Below, piece by piece: positions 57,173 to 64,000 of a DNA stretch of 64,000 nt. How positions within the stretch are numbered: the stretch's first letter is position 1; each line of letters starts with the position of its first letter. Below the pieces are notes generated by a model, which worked only from the letters and a program-made list of their open reading frames with translations, did not search any database and had not been told where the DNA came from. The DNA comes from Agroathelia rolfsii (Eukaryota; Basidiomycota; Agaricomycetes; Amylocorticiales; Amylocorticiaceae). The stretch covers positions 248,001-312,000 of the forward strand of contig JABRWF010000003.1 in assembly GCA_018343915.1 (NCBI GenBank), in the 5' to 3' direction. The translations under genes were made by a program, and so were the position numbers.

Positions 57173-60100
57173 ATGTCTCCTGCCCCTACTGGGGAGAAGC
57201 AATTTCACATGCAAGAGACTGAATTGGACGACGAGCAACTTACGGCCACCTCTACTAGTAGATCTTCACGAAGTTATGTATCCAATCTTGAGAATGCTGC
57301 AAGGTGATGAGGGCCAACATGTATAAGAGGGAAACATCGGCTTAATATGACATATTACATTCATCACCAGTAATACTCAGGCCAACAACCAGATCAGTTA
57401 GCAAATAATACCGTAATTCTCAGATCCTCTCATAACTTAGAATCCCCGGTTATCAGACTATACTCAATACGAAGCTAATGGTAAGCTTATCACACCATAC
57501 CCTATATCAGCTCTTTCACTGAAGTTATCACCGGCTTCTTTAGGCAAGGGTCTTGCATCAGTTGCTCACATCACTCAAGATGGTCGCATAACTGTCTCCA
57601 TTAATTTAAGGAGACATCTTCCTGATCTCCCAACTGCGTATACTCCCGAAGTTGGAGAGTCAGATGTCGATGTGAATCAATGGGCCGAATGTCCCGGTAT
57701 GAATATTGTGATCATGATTATTGGAAGTCGAGGTAACCTTGCGCAATGGAAATCTCATCCGCCGAAAAAGCTTATCCCTTTTCACTTTAGGCGACGTACA
57801 ACCATACCTAGCTCTCGCACGGAGGCTCATCAAAGATGGCCACCGTGTCCGCATTGCTACTCATGAGACATTCCGATCGTTCGTTCGTACAACCGGCGTT
57901 GAGTTCTTCAGCATCGGCGGAAATCCTCAAGATCTGATGAGCTACATGGTTCGGAGTGAGTATAATTCTTATATTTTTCGCCTCGATTTTACAACGCTCC
58001 CAGATCCGGGCCTCATTCCTGGAGTTGAATCATTACTTAATGGCGATATAACCAAGAAACGTAAAATGCTTTCGGAGGTCAGCACTAATTATAGTCCAGT
58101 GGGATATGAACTCACCATTTCATTCTCTCAAGATGATTGACGGTTGTTGGAAAGCATGTCATCAACCGGACGATGAGTCCGGTCGAGCTTTTGCAGCTGA
58201 TGCTATTATATCCAATCCTCCTGCGTTTGCACATGTTCATTGTGCCGAAGCTTTAGGAATTCCTCTATTGCTTTCGTTTAGTAAGTTCATTCATGCGGAT
58301 CGACCTATCTTCTAAAGTATTTCCTCTTCTTTGCAGCCATGCCTTGGTGAGTCATTGTTACTCTGGTTGGTCGATTGCGTTCTTACAATTTTGCTATCAG
58401 GACGCCAACAACAAGTTTTGTACACCCACTCGTGAACATAGTTCAGTCCAACGCTGGACGTGGTCTCACAAATTATCTTAGTTATGCTCTTGCCGACGTG
58501 CTCACTTGGCAAGGGTAAGTTTATCTATAACTATTTTTTGATAGGCTGCAATTATCAATACCTCTATCAGAATCGGGGACATCATTAACCAATTTCGTGT
58601 CAAGACTCTGGGTTTGGCTCCTCTTAACATGCTATCTGGGCCTAGCATAGTCGACCGCTTGAAGATTCCTTGGACATATTGTATGAGCTCTAATCTTGTC
58701 CCGAAGCCTGATGACTGGAAGAGCTACATAGGTAAATTTCGTTCCGCTCAAGCCGTATTCAAATACTCAACAATAGACGATCGCCAGATATTGCGGGATT
58801 TTACTTTTTAGAGTTGGCGACGGATTATAGCCCCTCTGAAGATCTTGTCCGGTTTTTAGCTGCTGGACCTCCCCCTCTTTATATTGGGTATGTCCAGCTA
58901 TTCATCTTCAGACCACCAAAAATATTTATATTTAACGTTCCTCGATTCAGATTCGGATCTGTAGTAGTCAACGATCCAAGGAAAATGACCGAAACCATCT
59001 TTAATGCGACACGATCCGCAGGCACTCGTGTGTTGCTCTCGTCTGGATGGGGTGGACTTGGTGAAATGAACGTACCTGAACATGTATTCATCGTGAAGGA
59101 TGTACCACATGATTGGCTATTCGACCATGTATCGGCTGTTGTGCATCACGGGGGAGCCGGGACCACTGCAATAGGACTAAAGAAAGGAAAACCGACTGTG
59201 GTCGTTCCTTTCTTTGGAGACCAGCTGTTTTGGGGTATGTCACAAAGCACATCTATTATTTCTCAGATGATTGTCTTAACGAGGATTGATAGGTAACATG
59301 ATCTACAAAGCTGGCGCGGGTCCGAAACCAATCCCACAAAATGAACTTGACGTACAAAACCTGACGGACGCGATCAGATTTTCTCTTAGTCCTCCTGTGA
59401 AAGTCGCAGCCGAAAGATTGGCTCATCAAATCGAGAATGAGGTGCGTGTGTACGTACTTGCAACCCTGCACTATCCAGGATCATCGTGCTTTTCATGCTT
59501 TGTTTTTCTGACATAAAGGGTTTTATTTCTCTATTAGAACGGAGTTGAACGAGGTGTAGAATCATTCTATCAGCATTTACCGCTACTGAACATGCGCTGT
59601 GACTTGGATTCCACTCAACTGGCGGTCTGGTGGTCGACAGAATATGTGGGAGCTTTTAACTACTTCCCCTAGGAAGAAGCTACTAATGACGCTCGAAAAT
59701 TAACAGTGCTTGAAAATGAGCACATTTGCAGCTCAAGTGCTGGCTGACGCTCAGAAGCTAGAACTCAAGAATTTAGACATTCACAGTCTGTCCCATTTCC
59801 TCTTTCTTTTTTGTGCATATTGTAACCTTCATAATCAACACAGGACCCAGAGAATACGAATCTAACAAAAAGGTATTAGATCCAGTCACGGGTGGAGTTG
59901 CGGCGATATTCTGGACTGTGACGCATTGGTATGGTGGTATTGCACAAATATTCTAGTACGCCAAATCATCTTGGAATTGGAGTACATGCTGCTCAGCAAC
60001 TATTTGTGCAGCTCGCCCGTGTCTGGTATTGTAAACACCACTGTTGCTATTCCTAAAGGTAGGCATAATCAGACACCTGATGTTTCATTCCATGTGTACC

Positions 60101-61038
60101 ATGTTCATCCCGGGAAACAGGCATCTACAAGATCGTTACCTCAATACAAGAAGGATTTCAAAATATGCCTAAACTGTACGGCTCGGAAGTTCGCCAGCCG
60201 GATCCTGTGACAGACTTTACGAGTGGTGTGAAACAGGCTGGCAAGGTGAGGTTTCTCTTCTTTTGTATCAAACTGCGGAATTGGCTTCGGTAACACCAAG
60301 TTAGGGATTATTCTACGGTTACTACGATGGTATCACAGGTCTTGTTCGCGAGCCTTATGAGGGCGCCAAGAAAGAGGTACATACGAGCATTTGAGGTGCT
60401 GCATTATGCATGCTGACCACGGTTTTCTCATGGTATCAAAGGGACTCGGAGGTGCCATTAAAGGTGCCGGTCGGAGTTGTAAGTACATGCACCGTGGTTA
60501 TCTTTAGCCAGTGCTTTGTCTCTGCGATTTATTTATTATTTCATTTACAATTTTTCTAGTCGTCAACGCGACTGTTCGGCCTGCCGCTGGGATCGTGGGC
60601 GTCGCGGCTTATCCAATTCAGGGAGCATTAAAGAACGTGCAGAAGATCTGGACTCCAGACAAAGAGCACATTCAACGTGCGACCCGCGTTCAAGACGGCG
60701 TTGAAGCGTTCAGTAAAAGCACGCCGTCGCAGCGTGCTACCATATTACAGAGGTTCAAAGAACTCAAAACAACCACGAAAGAAAGACGAAATTCATATCG
60801 TCAATGGGCCGAGAGGGTGATCTACTCAGGAGAGGATTCTCCTATGTCTCCTGGAATGCATAATCATACAGGCGATGATCGTATTTCATCAGAAATCAGT
60901 TCCGGCAGGCCTAATGCTCCCGTGGATTCGAAGTCATTGTACCAAGGTGCTGGTGCTAGCGGATCTAATATTGCTAATGATGAACAATATGAGCGTGATC
61001 TTGCAATTGCCATGAGGCTTTCACTTTTGGAAAAATGA
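57173..61038 (+). CDS. Sterol 3-beta-glucosyltransferase (GT1, Atg26-related) with C-terminal UIM
   Basis: Transfers glucose from UDP-glucose to ergosterol. A likely first exon at 57173-57303 starts MSPAPTGEKQFHMQETELDD; how it joins the exon near 57437 is unresolved because the phases do not match, so an extra small exon may exist. Then KGLASVAHITQDGRITVSIN, IVIMIIGSRGDVQPYLALAR (donor split by an intron), DAIISNPPAFAHVHCAEALG, IPWTYCMSSNLVPKPDDW, PPPLYIGFGSVVV, and VVHHGGAGTTAIGLKKGKPT, with the PSPG-like HHGGAGTT. About a dozen introns follow. The C-terminal extension keeps the family segment GLFYGYYDGITGLVREPYEG and ends in DEQYERDLAIAMRLSLLEK, a good ubiquitin-interacting motif. No GRAM or PH domain was seen at the N-terminus, unlike yeast Atg26. 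Confidence 0.88.
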
Positions 61039-61253
61039 GTATATTAGTATCAACACACATGTATGATGAGGATTTGCAGGAGATAGCAGTACTAAATATT
61101 ATTTTATCATACAAAGGCCTTGGCACTAATACATGTACATGATGATCGGCGAAATGCCCTATCTAAAATACAGGTAATCAAACTAAGTGCATGTTCAGAT
61201 ATCAGAGGTTGATACACGCATACCTTTTCATGGAAAAAAAATAACTATAATTA

Positions 61254-62350
61254 TTACACGGGGTTGTATGCCACGACGTAGGCCGTTCGATGATGCGTTT
61301 CCTCCACCCGTCGTTTTTTCTCCATTTTGACTGCCCAAATTGCGGACCCGGCAGCCGTTGTGAGTAAAAACAACATGCTCAATCCTGGAATGAGCTGCAA
61401 TGCAAGATGCACCGTCCCGAACCTGTGTTGATTATTTATTTATTTATTGAGTATATGGCCTATGCTATTTGCTCTTGGTGGCCTGACACGTACCACATGT
61501 ATTTGCGATTTCGTTGTGCAATATAAGCCTCCCTTTCGCGACGCTTCATCCCCATGAGCTTAAAGTATCGCCAATGTTGCAATGGCCCAGCACGATATCC
61601 TGTCAAAATGAGAAAAACAGTTGTCCCGGCGATAGGGAAAAAAGTGAGAGGAAAGAGAATGATAAGCTCAAAGATTTGACGGAAGGAGAAGGGGCTATAA
61701 ACGGAGGATATTCTGTGTTTCCCTAATCTTTCAACGGGGTCTGAGGCATTTGTATTGATTGCTCGGCCTTTGGATACGAGATCTTCGAGGCCTTCGTGGA
61801 TTAGAATCTTTCATCAATGAGGATAAACGGGATGCTCCAGTATAAATCAGCGTGAGGGCTCACTGCATCGAAAATGTCTACCAAGGTTTCGTCCACAAAA
61901 AATGCCTCAAATAAGAGTGCTACGATAGCGGCCCCCTCCCCGAGCACAAGCAGAGCTGCATTGACCCAGGCAAGGGCTTTCCCATAGAATATGGCTAGGA
62001 AGGCGACTTGCGGTAGGTATATCCACATGAATAAATTGATGTAAACGATAAGAGACAACACGAAGCATGGGAAGAGGCGACCGCGCAGTAAAGGCCATAG
62101 GAACGGATGTGTTATGAAGTAATACATCCCCTACACATCATGTTGTTAATGGAAGCTTTTGCGAGTACACTATCTCGGGCAGAGGTCGATATACTTTGAA
62201 TGGGTACAACCAGGGAGAGCTGATAGCGACATGGACTGGGTCTGCGAGGAGGGGAATGGATTCAGAGTCTACTGTTACTGATGCTGGTAGATGATTCTGG
62301 TGATTGGACACAACGACAACATGAGGAGATCGTGCTGGATAATCAGCCAT
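61254..62350 (-). CDS. EI24 / Lds-Rrt8 type multi-pass membrane protein
   Basis: An integral membrane protein of roughly 300 residues. The ATG at 62350 opens MADYPARSPHVVVVSNHQNH, a hydrophilic tail. Then YYFITHPFLWPLLRGRLFPC, several membrane segments (VLSLIVYINLFMWIYLPQVA, LAWVNAALLVLGEGAAIVAL), the loop LVDIFDAV, a segment ending IILFPLTFFPIAGT, and FLILTGYRAGPLQHWRYFKL, which is the most conserved signature of the fungal outer-spore-wall Rrt8/Lds and EI24 group. A last membrane helix and basic tail end at the TAA at 61254. In yeast these proteins sit on lipid droplets and help spore wall formation; the role here is inferred from family only. Three or four introns. Confidence 0.75.
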
Positions 62351-63430
62351 TTTTCTGAAATAGATTAAAGCTGCTGTATGCCTGCCAGGCCTCGCCTAAG
62401 TAATAAGTGTAAGTGGTAAGTGGTAAGCAAAAAGAGACCTTGCAGAAGCGTGCCACTGGCATTGGCAGTGCTGCGCTTGAGCGGAATTATCCGCTACATC
62501 AACAACTTGACAAATTAGGAAGTTACCACTTCGCCCGAGTCCATTCTCTCACTAGGCCATCACTATCTTACATGAAATTCAAATCAAATAAGATAACTCA
62601 AAAAACCCTCAAAACTTGTCAGGACACCACACGCACGGCAATCACACGATGATAGCTGACTGCATGTTATTTCTGAGCCTGATCTACGCCTAGCTTGTAC
62701 AAAGCACGCCTTTCCATCAACAGAGAGGCCACTTAATTCAGCGAACCACTCTGGTTTGTCCGTAAACCGAAGCCTGGCACAAATATTTGGCTTGTTATCA
62801 TCCGAGTTTGGAAGGCGTTGTAGGGTTTTTGTGCCCCACATGGCTCCTGGGTGTTTTTTTAGGCCCCATCGAATGCCGGGTGGAGCTCGGAGAGAGCCGT
62901 TCCCCCAAAGCTCCGTCGTAGCAGAATCCACAGGGTCGGCTAATGATGAGGTAAGGGCCTCGGGTAGACTTATTGTTCGGCTAGCTGGAATATCGATACA
63001 TTTTATCTGGAGCAAAATGGCACCAGCTCCTGCTCTCTACTCAAGACATGCCAACGGGTGTGTGGATAGCCTAGTAGTTGAGGGTGTTGGAACCCCTTCC
63101 AATCATCACGCTTTCTTCATACTATACGCTTGCAATCAATCAACTTGAACCATGCGGATATCCGGCCGTGAACTGACAGCCATGTTTGTGTGGATGCGAT
63201 AACCGCATCTATTGTTCCGAGGCAAATTCAAGTTGATCAATGGAAGAAGGGCCATTCCGGGCATTGACGCCGTCCCTCCATTGTCCGCTGTGAAACATTA
63301 GCCCTGTGTAAAGGGTCAAGATAGGTTATGATAAATAGGACCCATGGCGGCGAATCGTACCAGCTAACGACGCTTCTTTTCCCCTTCCACGACCTTTCCT
63401 TTTTTTTTCTTTCTTTCTTACTAGGCAATC
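62351..63430. other. Divergent intergenic region, EI24-like / GH18-like
   Basis: About 1.1 kb. Open frames at 62584-63015 (minus) and 62756-63148 (plus) overlap each other and resemble no family. A pyrimidine-rich leader (63375-63425) precedes the GH18-like start. Confidence 0.5.
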
Positions 63431-64000
63431 ATGCCTTCTTACTGCCCCTGGTTCTCTTTCGTTTGTGTCTTGCTATGCTCTCTCTTTGCATCCTTTGGCT
63501 ATGCTCTGCCCCTGGTGGGCTCACAATTCGATAATCTTGATGCTCAAGCGCGCAGAATCCTCGAGCGCTCTACGCCAGCCTCCCCTCACTTTGTCGTCTA
63601 CAGGCACGCTATTTCTTTAATGAATATTTCATCTACATCTCATCCTATATCTCTAGTGACGCATCTGTCTCTGGTACTACCGGACCACCTGATGTTTCGG
63701 AAGTCTCTGTACGTCTTCATGTCTCTGAGATGATAATGACTTACTGATTATTCTGTCTTTAAAAGGGATTCAATGTTTTGTGAGCATCAAATGTATACTC
63801 GATCTCGACTTTATTCTGATAGAGGCCACTTCAGCATCTTATCCTTCTTGTTAACCGAAGGTGCCTATGACAAGGCGGAAGAATGGACGTCACTGACTGC
63901 TGATGAACGCTCATCCATCAAGAAGCAGTATGCGGATGCTGGTATCAGTCTCATTGTGAGCCTTTTCGGTGAGTGTATGGTTTCTGAGCGCGGATTAGAC
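63431..64000 (+). CDS. Secreted GH18-like (chitinase-type) protein, 5' part only
   Basis: The gene runs off the right edge. MPSYCPWFSFVCVLLCSLFA is a signal peptide, followed by a short linker and, after removal of an intron at 63604-63656, PHFVVYSDASVSGTTGPPD. Further exons give LSFLLTEGAYDKAEEWTSL and IKKQYADAGISLIVSLFG, which fit the first strands of basidiomycete GH18-type barrel proteins; the catalytic DxxDxDxE motif would lie outside the window. The intron after VVY begins GC instead of GT (AG then GCACGC) and ends CTCTAG. An inactive chitin-binding relative cannot be excluded. Confidence 0.6.

Noticed and set aside
62584..63015. 143-codon minus-strand frame upstream of the GH18-like gene
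   Set aside because: No recognisable domain or splice context, and it overlaps a similarly long plus-strand frame (62756-63148); probably chance.
1..64000. Search by eye for tRNA and 5S genes
   Set aside because: No paired A/B-box arrangement or convincing cloverleaf was found; a tRNA scan would be needed to exclude them.

Overview
The window is nuclear DNA from a filamentous fungus, most probably a mushroom-forming basidiomycete (Agaricomycetes). This is inferred from dense genes on both strands, many phase-variable introns of about 50-75 nt with GT..AG ends, and the gene set: CDC73, SMC1, OPA3 and eIF2A housekeeping genes beside secreted carbohydrate-active enzymes, a GMC oxidase, an intersectin-like endocytic scaffold and GH5 steryl/ceramide-type glucosidase. 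No rRNA, tRNA, CRISPR array or bacterial-type operon was recognised.

Layout. 0-12 kb: SMC1 (minus, cut by the left edge), divergent from a RAP1-type Myb protein (plus) across a 241-bp promoter; then a DHA2-type MFS transporter (minus) and CDC73 (plus). 12-23 kb: a full-size ABCA-like ABC transporter (minus), a short-chain dehydrogenase (plus), a small predicted secreted/ER protein (minus), and inositol polyphosphate multikinase (plus). 23-37 kb: a very long minus-strand gene encoding an intersectin/Pan1-like scaffold (LxxQxTG repeats, EH, coiled coil, proline-rich, WH2, two SH3, DH, PH), a small heat shock protein, a Tc1/mariner-like MITE, and a second EH-domain protein rich in proline and NPF motifs. 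37-47 kb: a GH12 endoglucanase with unusual splicing, a second small heat shock protein that is an inverted paralogue of the first and carries a C-terminal frameshift, an OPA3-like protein, a secreted GMC oxidoreductase, and a second MITE. 47-64 kb: eIF2A, a secreted 14-unit tandem-repeat precursor with dibasic processing sites, a GH5 steryl/ceramide-type beta-glucosidase, a sterol glucosyltransferase, an EI24/RRT8-type membrane protein, and the start of a GH18-like secreted protein cut by the right edge.

What works together. Three neighbourhoods look more than random. (1) The scaffold at 23-30 kb and the EH/NPF/PxxP protein at 33-37 kb carry complementary binding modules for actin-linked endocytosis. 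(2) The GH5 enzyme and the sterol glucosyltransferase are adjacent and co-oriented, and could make and break the same steryl glucoside. (3) The repeat gene at 51.3-53.4 kb is the best candidate for an undescribed system: a signal peptide followed by 14 near-identical units, 12 ending in Arg-Arg and two in His-Arg, which predicts Kex2 release of a family of about 37- and 48-residue amphipathic peptides. Exon boundaries quoted below were read by eye from splice signals and reading frame; I checked that exon sums are divisible by three for the RAP1-type gene, CDC73, GH12, both small heat shock genes, OPA3, the repeat gene and GH5.
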